A DNA stretch of 64,000 nt, taken from Taishania sp036758285. Its GTDB lineage: Bacteria; Bacteroidota; Bacteroidia; Flavobacteriales_D; Crocinitomicaceae. The notes below the pieces were generated by a model. The model worked only from the letters and a program-made list of their open reading frames with translations, was not told where the DNA came from and did not search any database. The DNA lies in assembly GCA_036758285.1 (NCBI GenBank), contig DAIOWV010000008.1:6401-70400 (forward strand). Reading direction: 5' to 3'. Made by a program: the position numbers and the translations under genes. The stretch's first letter is position 1. Every line of letters begins with the position of its first letter. Of this stretch, positions 26,313-36,019 are shown one piece after another.

Positions 26313-27563
26313 ATGCAAGTTGAATTCATTTCGATTGGTGACGAATTACTAATTGGACAAACAGTCAATACAAATGCTTCATGGTTGGGACAGGAATTTT
26401 CCAAAAGAGGAGCGTTTATCAATCAAGTTGTTGCAATTAAAGATCAGGAAGAAGCAATTTTTACTGCTTTCGATTCTGCAATGAAAAATGCTGATGTAAT
26501 AATTGTAACAGGTGGTTTAGGACCAACAAAAGATGATATTACTAAAAAAGTAATTTGTGATTATTTTCAAGATCAATTATATATTCACGAAGAAACGCTC
26601 ACAAATGTCAAATCTTTTTTTGAACGTGTTAATCGTCCAATGTTGGATGTGAATATTCAACAAGCTGCTGTACCAAAATCTGCGAAAGTATTGTTTAATA
26701 AACAAGGTACAGCACCAGGCATGTGGATGGAACAAAATGGAAAAATATTAATTAGTTTACCAGGTGTACCTTATGAAATGAAAGGTATAATGTTAGATGA
26801 AGTGTTTCCTCGTTTACAACAACAATTCGGACTTTCTCAATTTTATTCAAAAACTGCAAATATTCAAGGAGTAGGAGAGTCATACATTGCGGATAAAATG
26901 TACGACTGGGAAAATAATTTAAGAAACGAAGGACTAGAATTAGCGTATTTACCTTCTCCTGGAATGGTGCGATTAAGAATTACATCAAAGAATGGATTGT
27001 CGGATGAAGTGCTTGTTAATTCGTATTTTGAACAAGTAGAATTAGCATTCCCTGATAATTTTTATGGTTATGGAGATTTGTCATTATCAGAAGTAGTCGG
27101 AGATTTATTAAAAAGGAATAAATTGACTTTAGCCACTGCAGAAAGTTGTACTGGTGGTGCATTAGGAGCGTCTATTGTAGCGATTGCAGGATCTTCAGCT
27201 TACTTTCAAGGTGGTTTTTTGACCTATACAAATGAACTAAAAAGTAAAATTTTAGGTGTTAATGAAATTCATTTTAGTACTGTAGGTGCAGTTAGCGAGG
27301 AAGTAGTCAAGGAAATGGCTATTGGAGGTCGAGAAAAATTAAACGTTGATTTTTGTGTCTCTGTTTCTGGTATTGCTGGCCCTGATGGTGGATCAGATGA
27401 TAAACCCGTTGGTACCGTTTGGATTGCTGTTTCATCTCCCAATAGAACCATCGCTAAGAAATATCTATTCGGCGATAACAGAGACCGAAATATTAGTAGA
27501 AGTGTTTTGTCGGCTTTAAATTTATTGAGGAATGAAATTATTAATTATATGGCTGATAAATAA
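26313..27563 (+). CDS. cinA: CinA-family nicotinamide-nucleotide amidohydrolase
   Basis: A 416-residue two-domain protein. Residues 1-170 are the MoCF/COG1058 domain (ISIGDELLIGQTVNTNASWLG, TGGLGPTKDDIT, GTAPGMW), and 255-416 the CinA C-terminal amidohydrolase (TLATAESCTGGALGASIV, SVSGIAGPDGGSDDKPVGTVW). It deamidates NMN in pyridine nucleotide recycling; the N-terminal domain acts on ADP-ribose in some members. Full length and intact directly after the broken rlmD. Confidence 0.92.
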   Translation: MQVEFISIGDELLIGQTVNTNASWLGQEFSKRGAFINQVVAIKDQEEAIFTAFDSAMKNADVIIVTGGLGPTKDDITKKVICDYFQDQLYIHEETLTNVKSFFERVNRPMLDVNIQQAAVPKSAKVLFNKQGTAPGMWMEQNGKILISLPGVPYEMKGIMLDEVFPRLQQQFGLSQFYSKTANIQGVGESYIADKMYDWENNLRNEGLELAYLPSPGMVRLRITSKNGLSDEVLVNSYFEQVELAFPDNFYGYGDLSLSEVVGDLLKRNKLTLATAESCTGGALGASIVAIAGSSAYFQGGFLTYTNELKSKILGVNEIHFSTVGAVSEEVVKEMAIGGREKLNVDFCVSVSGIAGPDGGSDDKPVGTVWIAVSSPNRTIAKKYLFGDNRDRNISRSVLSALNLLRNEIINYMADK

Positions 27564-27592
27564 CACAAACTAAACTGCTTACTTTAAAATTG

Positions 27593-29521
27593 ATGATTAA
27601 AACTCTATTATACATCCACTTACTGATTGCTTTTTTATTGATTGTTGGTTGTGATCAACAAAAGAAAGACCCAATGCAATCAACCAAAACTTCTTCGTTA
27701 ATAAAAAATGATTCAGTTTTTATTAATATGATTTTATCATTTGATACGCTATCTCAAGATGAAAAAATAGTTCGAACAGAGGAGATGTTGAATGAAATTA
27801 ATCACGTTAAAAATAAAGACACAAGTGTTGCCTATAATTATTTGAAATATAAATGGCACAGTTATCATAATCAAACAGATAGCGCTTCATTTTATTATGA
27901 TAAAATTCAGGTTAAAAATAATCGTGTTGACCTTTTTTGTTTAAAACAACACGAGGATATTTTTAAGAACTTAAATTCAAGCGATATAATTGATTATGAA
28001 ACAAATTTAAAATTTCTAAATACAATCAATTTTGCTGAAAAAAAGAAAAGTCTATTGACATATGTGTTATACAACGATATGGCACGATTGAATTATCAAA
28101 ATAGAAATTATAAAAAGGCTTTGCATTATTCTAATTTGTATTTTGGAAAGACACCTTTTAAAAATCATCCACATATTCAGTCGATGTATTATGAAATTCA
28201 AATTCTTTTATCAAAAACGATAAATGATGTTGATTTAATGAAAAAATCCTTAGATGAAATAAAGGTTTTAGCTAAAACTACAGATGATAAATTGCTTCAA
28301 GCTCGATACTATGATTATGAATCTCAATATTATTCTAAGCTAGAAAACTATTCACAAGCATTGGAAAGTAATAAAAAGTCATACTTATTTTTCAAAAATA
28401 ATAATAGTTTGAAAAATTTACATATTAATAATTTGGCGTTATCATTTCTGAAAAACAATGATTTAGATTCGGCAATTTATTATTATAAAATTTCATTGGA
28501 TTTATTAAAAAACGATGGACCAAATGCCAATTTTGAAGCAGTATATGGAGGATTGAGAGNNNNNNNNNNNNNNNNNNNNNNNNNNNNNNNNNNNNNATAT
28601 CAAAAAAAAGGCGATTACAAAGAAGCACTATTTTATTTGGATGCATTTCTGAAAAATTATGTACACAATAGTGAACTAATTAAAAATCAAAAAATTGAAG
28701 AATTAGAGTTGACATTTGAAACAAATAAAAAAGATGTAGAAATTAAAACACTAAAAATCGAAAATGATTTAAAAGAAAAAGTAATTATTCAGCAAAAATG
28801 GTTGATAATCATAACGTTATTGCTTTTTGTTTTAGCAGGATTGGTTTTTTATACAATTTATTCAAGGAAAATTTTAAAAGAAAAAAACGAAAAATTAGAG
28901 ATTGAAAATAACAAGTTTTTGTTAGAACAAAAAACTAGACAGATGCAATTAAACCCACATTTTATTTACAATGCGATTACCAATATGCAGGGTTTAATAA
29001 TCAATGATGAGAAGATTTTAGCAAATAATTATTTGATAACCTTGTCAAAAGTTATTAGAAATATGTTGGAGCTAAACAGGGAAGATTATATCACAATTGG
29101 AGATGAAATTTCGTCTCTTTCTAATTATCTGAATCTTCAAAAAATGAGATTTCCAGACACATTTGATTTTATTATTAATAATAATAATGTTGAGCCTGAC
29201 TTATTTTTGATTCCCCCAATGATTTTGCAACCATTTGTAGAAAATTCGATTGAACATGGATTTAAAGGAATAAAGTATAAAGGAGTAATTACCATAAATT
29301 TTGTTCAGGAAAACAATTCTTTAAAAATTGAAATACTAGATAATGGAACAACATTAAATCAAACACCGTCTTTAGATAAAAAATCTCTTTCCAGTATCAT
29401 TACTCAAGAACGATTAGATTTGTTATTTAATAAAAATGGTAAAAAAAATGCATACTTTACAGCTACAAAACTAGAAAATGGGTTTGTGGTAAATATTATT
29501 ATCCCCCTAATTAATTCTTGA
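27593..29521 (+). CDS. TPR sensor histidine kinase (LytS type) with internal gap
   Basis: A protein of about 642 residues including a 37-base N run (28560-28596) inside the TPR region, whose true length is unknown. The N-terminus ends in LLIVGC (C20) and is a lipoprotein-type or signal-anchor leader; TPR-like helices fill about 90-390, a membrane helix lies near 402-424 and a short coiled coil precedes the kinase. The His motif is QLNPHFIYNAIT (about His456), the N box QPFVENSIEHG and a weakly conserved G box (ILDNGTTLNQ). TTG at 27590 is also in frame, but ATG at 27593 is preferred. It pairs with the LytTR gene one base after its stop. Confidence 0.88.
   Translation: MIKTLLYIHLLIAFLLIVGCDQQKKDPMQSTKTSSLIKNDSVFINMILSFDTLSQDEKIVRTEEMLNEINHVKNKDTSVAYNYLKYKWHSYHNQTDSASFYYDKIQVKNNRVDLFCLKQHEDIFKNLNSSDIIDYETNLKFLNTINFAEKKKSLLTYVLYNDMARLNYQNRNYKKALHYSNLYFGKTPFKNHPHIQSMYYEIQILLSKTINDVDLMKKSLDEIKVLAKTTDDKLLQARYYDYESQYYSKLENYSQALESNKKSYLFFKNNNSLKNLHINNLALSFLKNNDLDSAIYYYKISLDLLKNDGPNANFEAVYGGLRXXXXXXXXXXXXXYQKKGDYKEALFYLDAFLKNYVHNSELIKNQKIEELELTFETNKKDVEIKTLKIENDLKEKVIIQQKWLIIITLLLFVLAGLVFYTIYSRKILKEKNEKLEIENNKFLLEQKTRQMQLNPHFIYNAITNMQGLIINDEKILANNYLITLSKVIRNMLELNREDYITIGDEISSLSNYLNLQKMRFPDTFDFIINNNNVEPDLFLIPPMILQPFVENSIEHGFKGIKYKGVITINFVQENNSLKIEILDNGTTLNQTPSLDKKSLSSIITQERLDLLFNKNGKKNAYFTATKLENGFVVNIIIPLINS
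28560..28596. other. Assembly gap (37 N)
   Basis: Unknown bases inside the TPR part of the kinase gene. The frames on both sides agree if the length 37 is right. Confidence 0.99.
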
Positions 29522-29522
29522 T

Positions 29523-30269
29523 ATGAAGAAAATGAATGTATATATCTTGGAAGATGAAACAAATATTTTAAAATATATCATTTCATTGGTTCAAAACATC
29601 CCTTATCTTCAAATAGTTGGATATACGGGAGAGTTGTCAACAGCTAAAAATGAAATTCCAACATTAAAACCGGATATCGTTTTAGCTGATATCCATTTAA
29701 ATGATGGAGTAAGTTTCACCCTGTTTCAAAATATAGACCTTAATTTTCATTTAATTTTCATTACATCCTACGATCACTTTGCAATTCAAGCTCTTAATAT
29801 CGGTGCATTTGCTTATATTTTAAAACCAATTGAAATACAGGCTTTTAACGATACGATTGAAAAATGTTATTCTAAAAGTGAATCATTTTTAAATAATAAA
29901 AATCAATTACTTTTAACTCAAAATCAATTTGTTACAAAAAAAGAAATTGATAAAATAGCTTTGAGAACGTTTGACTTTATTCAAATAGTAAATGTTTCAG
30001 ATATTTTATTTTGTCAAAGTGATAAAGGCTATACCACATTTTTTATCAATGACGGAACTAAAATAATTGTTTCAAAAGTTTTAAAAGAATATGAAGATAT
30101 TCTTCCTGAATCACTGTTTATTCGCTGTCACCAATCTTTTCTTGTAAATATCAATTATATAGCGAAGTACTTCAAAGATGGACAGATAGAATTAGTTTCT
30201 AAACACACAATCCCAGTTTCAGAACGTAAACGAGAGGTTGTAATAGCTTTTATAAACAAAATATCTTAG
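29523..30269 (+). CDS. LytTR-family response regulator
   Basis: A 248-residue regulator with receiver (1-120) and LytTR domain (about 145-248). The acidic pair is ED at 10-11, the phosphoacceptor D56 in VLADIHLNDG and the conserved KP is in AYILKPIEIQ. LytTR blocks are ILFCQSDKGYTTFF and FIRCHQSFLVN. It starts one base after the kinase stop. This is the second kinase/LytTR pair of the window; the two regulators share layout but differ clearly in sequence, so they are old paralogues. Confidence 0.92.
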   Translation: MKKMNVYILEDETNILKYIISLVQNIPYLQIVGYTGELSTAKNEIPTLKPDIVLADIHLNDGVSFTLFQNIDLNFHLIFITSYDHFAIQALNIGAFAYILKPIEIQAFNDTIEKCYSKSESFLNNKNQLLLTQNQFVTKKEIDKIALRTFDFIQIVNVSDILFCQSDKGYTTFFINDGTKIIVSKVLKEYEDILPESLFIRCHQSFLVNINYIAKYFKDGQIELVSKHTIPVSERKREVVIAFINKIS

Positions 30270-30392
30270 TTGCAGATATTAGCTTTTTAAATACAGATAT
30301 TGACAGAAATATCGCAAATAAAGAATAGGTAGTAATTAAAAGAATTGATTGTTATAGTTTTATACCATAAATATAAATTAAAATCAATTTTT

Positions 30393-31079
30393 ATGAGTCC
30401 ATTAGTTATTGTAATTATCGTTGTAGTCTTTGGTGCATGTGCATATTTTTCGATTTATATGTCTAAAAAAAGTAAAGGTATTATGGAAAAGTATAACCAA
30501 CCAGAATATTATAAAAATGCCCCTACTTATTTGGATGAATTTATGAATGATAGATTTGATTTAATTAAGAAACAAATGCAAGGTGCCCCAATTGATGCAT
30601 TTACCCAATGTGCTTATATAACAACACTTTCTAATAAAGCAAAATCTGTAGCTGCAACTGCTGCAAAAACTGTTGCTTGGGCTGCTGTAGGTGTTAAAGC
30701 TCGTTATAATGAAGCGGATCATGCTGCTTTCCTTGTTCTAAGTGGTGAAGAATTACACTATATCTTTTTTGAAGAGGGTGAAGCAAAACAACATCTAATT
30801 TTTGATCGTTTGAGATTGTTAAATGCAAAAAAAGGTGAATTGAGTAGTACAGAGAAAGTTACTAGAGTAAGTTCTTTAATGGGTAGAACGAATCATAAAT
30901 TAATCATCGATATCGATGGAGAATCAATTGATTTGATTTATTATGATAAAGTTGAACGTTATCCAGATTCTACTTTGGTAATGGAAAAATCTGCATTTGA
31001 TACAATGGGTAAGTTTAAATTAATGGGAACTTATTTCAAAGATCAATTTTATAAAAAATATTCTCACCTATCTAATTAA
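30393..31079 (+). CDS. Single-helix membrane protein of unknown function
   Basis: A 228-residue protein with one N-terminal membrane helix (SPLVIVIIVVVFGACAYF) and a soluble domain that looks mainly beta (AAFLVLSGEELHYIFF, HKLIIDIDGESIDLIYYD). I do not recognise it. The ATG at 30393 is chosen over a TTG at 30345. It starts a run of three closely spaced membrane-protein genes (gaps of 7 and 16 bases). Confidence 0.65.
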   Translation: MSPLVIVIIVVVFGACAYFSIYMSKKSKGIMEKYNQPEYYKNAPTYLDEFMNDRFDLIKKQMQGAPIDAFTQCAYITTLSNKAKSVAATAAKTVAWAAVGVKARYNEADHAAFLVLSGEELHYIFFEEGEAKQHLIFDRLRLLNAKKGELSSTEKVTRVSSLMGRTNHKLIIDIDGESIDLIYYDKVERYPDSTLVMEKSAFDTMGKFKLMGTYFKDQFYKKYSHLSN

Positions 31080-31086
31080 TATCAAA

Positions 31087-31374
31087 ATGAGTAAGTATCG
31101 TTTTAGCAATAGACCTTTAGATTATGTTTATGCAGTAATTTGGGTTGTAGTATTTGTTGTTTTTGCAGGCTACATATATTCGGGAGAAATGTTTGTCCCT
31201 AGAAATGGACGTATTCATATTGTTGCAATACTTATAGCTTGGATAGCGGAGTATTTAACATTAGTTGGAACTGCCATTTTATTTGTTGTGATAGGTCTTT
31301 TAATTGGATTGGGAATAATCTACAAAAAAGACTCTGACGACGATGATAAAATTATCAAGTCAAATAGATTGTAA
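31087..31374 (+). CDS. Small membrane protein of unknown function
   Basis: A 95-residue protein with two predicted membrane helices (about 12-33 and 48-80) and an acidic, lysine-containing tail (KDSDDDDKIIKS). It lies 7 bases after the preceding gene and 16 before the next. No family recognised; the context suggests a complex with its two neighbours. Confidence 0.6.
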   Translation: MSKYRFSNRPLDYVYAVIWVVVFVVFAGYIYSGEMFVPRNGRIHIVAILIAWIAEYLTLVGTAILFVVIGLLIGLGIIYKKDSDDDDKIIKSNRL

Positions 31375-31390
31375 GTTTAAATTCTGATTT

Positions 31391-32383
31391 ATGTTTAATA
31401 AAATAAAGTATCGAATAGAAAATGACCAAATAACGGTTTTTACGGTTTATAGACTTTTTAATGTTTTTATTTTATTATGTGTTGTCTTTTTAGTTGTAAC
31501 ATTTGGTTTGATTTTTTCTGTTGCTGAAGAAATGACTTTAGAGCTGATCATTCAAACATTCTTGATAATGTCTATCACTTTGATGATAATGTTTTCAATC
31601 CCAGTTTTGTATGTAATTAAAGCTCAAATTATCTTTGATAACAAGTCATCAGAAATTTTTAAAAAAGGTCTTTTTTTTAAGAAGAAAATTATGAATTTTG
31701 ATGATGTCCATTCTATTGAATTGAGTAATTTGGCTACTATTTCTGGGTATTTCATTAAGGAAAAAGGTGATAAATTTGGTAGAGGAATTTTTCTGCAAGG
31801 ACAATCGGATAAATTTCAGAAAGATGTATTACCTGCAATCCATGCAATTGTTTTTAAAAAATCAGCTGTAGCGCCAGAAAAAAGTCAAACAGTTTTTTCT
31901 GGCAATTTTAAATACTTCACATTTTCAGATAATAAATATTATGTCAATCCCAATGCTTTTAAAAAGTATAAATGGGGATTTTTTATTTTTTCATTCATTT
32001 TTCTTGGTTTCTTATACTCATTTTTAACGAATGAGTTAGATGAGAGTGAAGTGAAATTCATTTACTTTTCTTTGATACCATTACTTATTTTTATTGGGTT
32101 ATTTTCCAAGAGAACTTATTTTGACTTGCATAGCAATGAATTGACTTTTAAATTCTTTGGAGTCAAAATTTCTAAATTTTCGCTTTCCGATTTTCATAAT
32201 TTTTCTATTATTAGAAAAACGACGAATGGTGTTTATAATGGAACAATGATCAAATTACTTTTTAGAAAGGACAATGGTCAAGTTAAAGAATCCTATGAGT
32301 TGTGGAATTTCAATAAAACACAAGGGATCGAAGATTTTATAACAGAAACTCGTTACATAATTGATCAAAATTCAAAGCATTAA
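31391..32383 (+). CDS. Membrane protein with two helix-pair/beta units, unknown function
   Basis: A 330-residue protein that looks like an internal duplication: a pair of membrane helices (about 20-80) followed by a beta-rich segment (AQIIFDNKSSEIFKKGLFF, FDDVHSIEL), then a second helix pair (about 195-240) and a similar beta segment (YFDLHSNELTFKFFG, SDFHNFSII). Such helix-pair plus PH-like folds occur in uncharacterised bacterial membrane proteins. It ends the three-gene run and faces lipB. Confidence 0.6.
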   Translation: MFNKIKYRIENDQITVFTVYRLFNVFILLCVVFLVVTFGLIFSVAEEMTLELIIQTFLIMSITLMIMFSIPVLYVIKAQIIFDNKSSEIFKKGLFFKKKIMNFDDVHSIELSNLATISGYFIKEKGDKFGRGIFLQGQSDKFQKDVLPAIHAIVFKKSAVAPEKSQTVFSGNFKYFTFSDNKYYVNPNAFKKYKWGFFIFSFIFLGFLYSFLTNELDESEVKFIYFSLIPLLIFIGLFSKRTYFDLHSNELTFKFFGVKISKFSLSDFHNFSIIRKTTNGVYNGTMIKLLFRKDNGQVKESYELWNFNKTQGIEDFITETRYIIDQNSKH

Positions 32384-32409
32384 TTTGATAAGTTGAGACT
32401 TACATTCAA

Positions 32410-33108
32410 TTAATTAATGAATTCAAATTCAAATTGTTCAGACATTTTTTGTTTTAAGATTTCACTTAATTCTGCCATGTCAATTTCACGACCTAGTTCA
32501 TTCTTTAAAGATGTAACGGCTTTATCTTGTATTCCACAAGGAACAATGTGTGAAAAATAGCTTAAATCAGAATTCACATTAAATCCGATACCATGCATTG
32601 TGACCCAACGTGAACTTTTTACCCCCATTGCACAAATCTTTCTCGCAGTAGGTTTATCTCCATCTATCCAAACGCCAGTCATTCCATCAACTCGTCCAGA
32701 CTCTAATCCATACGCTTTTAAGGTTTGGATGACAGACTCTTCTAAAAGACGCATGTATTTATGAATATCAGGAAAAAAATGATCTAAATCAAAGATGGGA
32801 TAGCCTACTAATTGACCCGGTCCATGATAAGTAATATCACCTCCACGATTTATTTTGTAAAACTTTGCATCATGTTCATCCAACTCTTCATTGTTGAGTA
32901 GCAAGTGGGAAACATCTCCGCTTTTTCCTAATGTAAATACATGTGGATGCTCACAAAACAACAAATAATTTTTTGTTTCATCTACCAATTCACCATTTCG
33001 CAATCGAATTTTCTTATCAATTGTTTCACGAAATAATTTTTCCTGATAATCCCAGGCTTCTTGATAGTCAATCAACCCTAAAGATTGAAAGATGACTTGA
33101 GGTTTCAT
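32410..33108 (-). CDS. lipB: Lipoyl(octanoyl) transferase LipB
   Basis: A 232-residue enzyme that moves octanoate from ACP to the lipoyl domains of 2-oxoacid dehydrogenases and glycine cleavage H protein. Motifs are NRGGDITYHGPGQLVGYPI (88-105), ARKICAMG with catalytic K157 and IVPCGI with catalytic C191. Length is standard. It starts 2 bases after the sugar isomerase gene, so the two share a transcript, without an obvious functional tie. Confidence 0.95.
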   Translation of the reverse strand: MKPQVIFQSLGLIDYQEAWDYQEKLFRETIDKKIRLRNGELVDETKNYLLFCEHPHVFTLGKSGDVSHLLLNNEELDEHDAKFYKINRGGDITYHGPGQLVGYPIFDLDHFFPDIHKYMRLLEESVIQTLKAYGLESGRVDGMTGVWIDGDKPTARKICAMGVKSSRWVTMHGIGFNVNSDLSYFSHIVPCGIQDKAVTSLKNELGREIDMAELSEILKQKMSEQFEFEFIN

Positions 33109-33110
33109 GA

Positions 33111-34094
33111 TTATTGAAAATTTGCCAATTCAGATTTTAATCGATCGATGATTTTTATTTCCATTGCATCTGTCTGTGTTAGCTCAGATAAATAAAAAGA
33201 AGCCCAATCAACCAGATTTATCAAATAAATAGATCGCTCGATTAGATTACTTCCTTCAGCATTGATAGTCATTAATTTTGTTTTTTTAGAAACAACTTCA
33301 CATGTAATCTCTACACGTTTTTCATTTCTGGGAAGTAAATCATTTGTGTTGAAATATACAACAGAAAAACGATCGTCGCCACCTCCCCAACCAACAAGTT
33401 CATTGTGGTTCATTTCAGGAATAACATGTGTCCAACACAACATTTTTGCATTTTCATTGAATTGCTGTTTAGCTCTTATCAAAACAGCTTCATATAGTGA
33501 TGTTGCATAAAATACAGGAACAGTTCCTTTTAAAAATTCCGCAAGATTTAAAGCTTCTTTGCGAATTTCAATATTTTTTTGCTCAATTAATTGTTTAGCA
33601 CTTGCAATCTGTTGTAATGAAGTATCAGCAATCATTCCTAACTTAGTTAGTATGTTTGTTACTTGTATAACTGAAAAAGCCAATGCAGTACGAGGAGGAT
33701 TTCCACCAGGTACGATGACACAATCAAATTGATTTTTTTGACAATATTCTTTAAGCTCACCTCCAGAACAAACACCAATAATGTTTGCACCTTTGACTCT
33801 TGCTTCTTCAACAAAAAACAGCGTTTCTTCTGTGTTTCCGGAATAAGAAGAAGCGATCAACAATGTGTGTTTATCAATAAATGCAGGTGCAGTATAATCA
33901 TGATAACATTGTACAGGAACTGTAATTTCATTTTGTACCCAAAAAGAGACTAATCTACCTCCAATACCAGACCCTCCCATACCACAGATAACTACGTTTC
34001 TGATTGGGTTGTTCGGTGTTTTGAAAACAGATTTTTGGGCTATAAGTAATCCTTCTTCAATATTGTTAGGGAAATCGGCAATTAGTTTATCCAT
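33111..34094 (-). CDS. Phosphoglucose/phosphomannose isomerase-like SIS protein
   Basis: A 327-residue protein with two SIS domains. The N-terminal CGMGGSGIGGRLVSFW and ASSYSGNTEETLFF bind the sugar phosphate; GGNPPRTALAFS, PEMNHNELVGW and the C-terminal TDAMEIKIIDRLKSEL match the bifunctional glucose-6-phosphate/mannose-6-phosphate isomerases known from archaea and bacteria. It would interconvert F6P with G6P and M6P. Co-transcribed with lipB. Confidence 0.85.
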   Translation of the reverse strand: MDKLIADFPNNIEEGLLIAQKSVFKTPNNPIRNVVICGMGGSGIGGRLVSFWVQNEITVPVQCYHDYTAPAFIDKHTLLIASSYSGNTEETLFFVEEARVKGANIIGVCSGGELKEYCQKNQFDCVIVPGGNPPRTALAFSVIQVTNILTKLGMIADTSLQQIASAKQLIEQKNIEIRKEALNLAEFLKGTVPVFYATSLYEAVLIRAKQQFNENAKMLCWTHVIPEMNHNELVGWGGGDDRFSVVYFNTNDLLPRNEKRVEITCEVVSKKTKLMTINAEGSNLIERSIYLINLVDWASFYLSELTQTDAMEIKIIDRLKSELANFQ

Positions 34095-34181
34095 GAGTTC
34101 AAATGAATTATTCTGTAAATATATATATTCTGCTGTTAAATGAATAGAAATTTCAAGTTTTTAGAAAATATTACTCTTCAG

Positions 34182-34895
34182 TTAATGATAGTATTTGTTG
34201 ACAATAGAGTCCAAATCTAAACTTTTAGAAACCATTTCTATTTTTCTATCTTTTGAATTTGCTTCAATTCCTATCTTTTGAATATCGAATTGCTGTATTG
34301 ATTCTAAATCGTGAGTAGAAAAAAGAATCACTAAGTTCATTTCTTGTGAAAGTGTATATAAAGTATGTAATAATCTTCGTTTATTTCTATAATCTAAAAA
34401 ACTGGTTGGTTCATCTAATAGTAGAATAGGGGTTTGTTGTGTTAAAGCGCGTGCAATCGAACAAAGTTGTTTTTCACCATCACTTAATTGATAGGTAAAT
34501 TTATTTTCCAAATGTGTGATATGAAGCTTATCAATGATTGTTTTAATAATTGAATTGTCATTTTGATTGAGTCTCCCAAAATTATTAATGTAAGGAGTAC
34601 GACCAAGGGCAATAAAATCAAATACAGTCATAAAATCAATTTCAGGAAAACGAGCTGGTACAAAAGCAATTTGTTTAGCTAACTCTAACATCGAAAATTC
34701 CTGTATGTTCTTATTGTCTATAAAAATTGAACCTTCTAGCGCTTTTTCTTTGCCACAAATTGTTTTTAAAAATGTTGATTTTCCACTACCATTACTACCA
34801 ATAAGTGCATAAATTGATCCAGAATGTAAGGTATCAAAATAAATTTGAGCAAGTGGCGAATCATAACCGATTTTTACATTTTTAAACTCAATCAT
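34182..34895 (-). CDS. FecE/BtuD-type ABC importer ATPase
   Basis: A 237-residue ATPase: Walker A GSNGSGKST, signature LSDGEKQLCSIARAL and Walker B ILLLDEPTSFLD, followed by STHDLESIQQ. The ATG at 34895 overlaps the stop of the permease gene by 4 bases (ATGA), so TTG at 34901 is not needed. It powers uptake of an iron-siderophore, haem or cobalamin complex together with the permease upstream. Confidence 0.9.
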   Translation of the reverse strand: MIEFKNVKIGYDSPLAQIYFDTLHSGSIYALIGSNGSGKSTFLKTICGKEKALEGSIFIDNKNIQEFSMLELAKQIAFVPARFPEIDFMTVFDFIALGRTPYINNFGRLNQNDNSIIKTIIDKLHITHLENKFTYQLSDGEKQLCSIARALTQQTPILLLDEPTSFLDYRNKRRLLHTLYTLSQEMNLVILFSTHDLESIQQFDIQKIGIEANSKDRKIEMVSKSLDLDSIVNKYYH

Positions 34896-35878
34896 GACCA
34901 ACGTTTTAGTATGATGTAAATAACGAAAGGTGCACCAATCATTGATGTCACAGCGTTAATAGGAAGTAATAATATATCAGAAAATAGTTGTACAATAATA
35001 TCACATATCAAAAGAAAAATTCCACCGATTAGCAATGTTCCTGTGATTAAATACAGGTGATTTTGTGTTTTGAAAATTATTTTTACAAGATTTGGGACAG
35101 CCATGCCGATGAATGCAATTGGTCCACAAAAAGCTGTAATTAAACCAGTTAATATTGACGTGATAAAAATGATTAATATTCGATTATTCCGAATATTTAT
35201 TCCTAATAAAGAGGCATTTTCTTGACCCAAAACCAATGCGTTTAGTGACCGTATTAAAAGAAAGCTCGCAGCGATTCCTAAAATGAAGATACTTATTACT
35301 AATGGTAATTGTTGAAACGTAACTTGTTGTAATGAGCCCATTGCCCACATTGTAAATAATTTTAATTGATGTGCATCACTCTTTGCTTGTATGACGCTTA
35401 TGAATGATGCAGAAAAACTCCCAAGCATAATCCCGACAAGCAATAATGAACCTTGAGAACGAATAAAACGAGCAAAAAATAAAATAGCAATTCCAAAAAT
35501 AAAAGAACCTAATAGTGCACTGGAAATTAATCCCAAGTCTGAATGAAAAAAGGTAATACCTGATAAAAGTGTTAAAGCAACAAACAAACTAGAACCTGTA
35601 CTTACGCCTAAAATATTTGGTTCTGCAAGCGTATTATTAAACAAGGTTTGCATCAGTAAACCAGCAACAGACAGACCTGCACCAGCCATAAATGAAACCA
35701 ACATTCTAGGTAATCTTAAATCTCTCGCAATTAGATGATTGGTGTTTGAAATGTTGTAATCAAAAATTGAGTTCCAAAAATCTGAAAATGAAATAGATGT
35801 ATGACCAATGAATAAATGAATAATCGAACAACCAATTAATAGAATTAACCCAAGAAGAAATTTTATCCGAATGCTCAT
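34892..35878 (-). CDS. FecCD/BtuC-type ABC importer permease
   Basis: A 328-residue permease with about ten membrane helices. Family blocks are RLPRMLVSFMAGAGLSVAG, NTLAEPNILGVSTGSSLF, LLGINIRNNR and FCGPIAFIGMAVPNL. The start MSIRIKFLLGL at 35878 gives normal length; further ATGs at 35932 and about 35950 would add a hydrophilic N-terminus. It lies with the ATPase in an operon without a binding protein; the lipoprotein at 8313 is a candidate partner. Exact substrate is not deducible. Confidence 0.88.
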   Translation of the reverse strand: MSIRIKFLLGLILLIGCSIIHLFIGHTSISFSDFWNSIFDYNISNTNHLIARDLRLPRMLVSFMAGAGLSVAGLLMQTLFNNTLAEPNILGVSTGSSLFVALTLLSGITFFHSDLGLISSALLGSFIFGIAILFFARFIRSQGSLLLVGIMLGSFSASFISVIQAKSDAHQLKLFTMWAMGSLQQVTFQQLPLVISIFILGIAASFLLIRSLNALVLGQENASLLGINIRNNRILIIFITSILTGLITAFCGPIAFIGMAVPNLVKIIFKTQNHLYLITGTLLIGGIFLLICDIIVQLFSDILLLPINAVTSMIGAPFVIYIILKRWS

Positions 35879-35961
35879 ATTTTCTTTACTTAAAACGAAG
35901 TTAGAAAATTTATTGCAAATGAACGGATGCATTTTGTAGAGTAAAATCAATTGTAAATAGA

Positions 35962-35990
35962 TTGTTGAGAACTTGAGTTCATTATTTTTG
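35962..35990 (+). promoter_or_regulatory. Bacteroidota-type promoter of the carbonic anhydrase gene
   Basis: TTG at 35962-35964 and TATTTTTG at 35983-35990 with an 18-base spacer fit the -33/-7 pattern TTG...TAnnTTTG. The gene starts 30 bases downstream (36020). This is the best complete promoter match seen in the window. Confidence 0.5.
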
Positions 35991-36019
35991 TACTATTAAT
36001 AATATTAAATCGAATTAAG

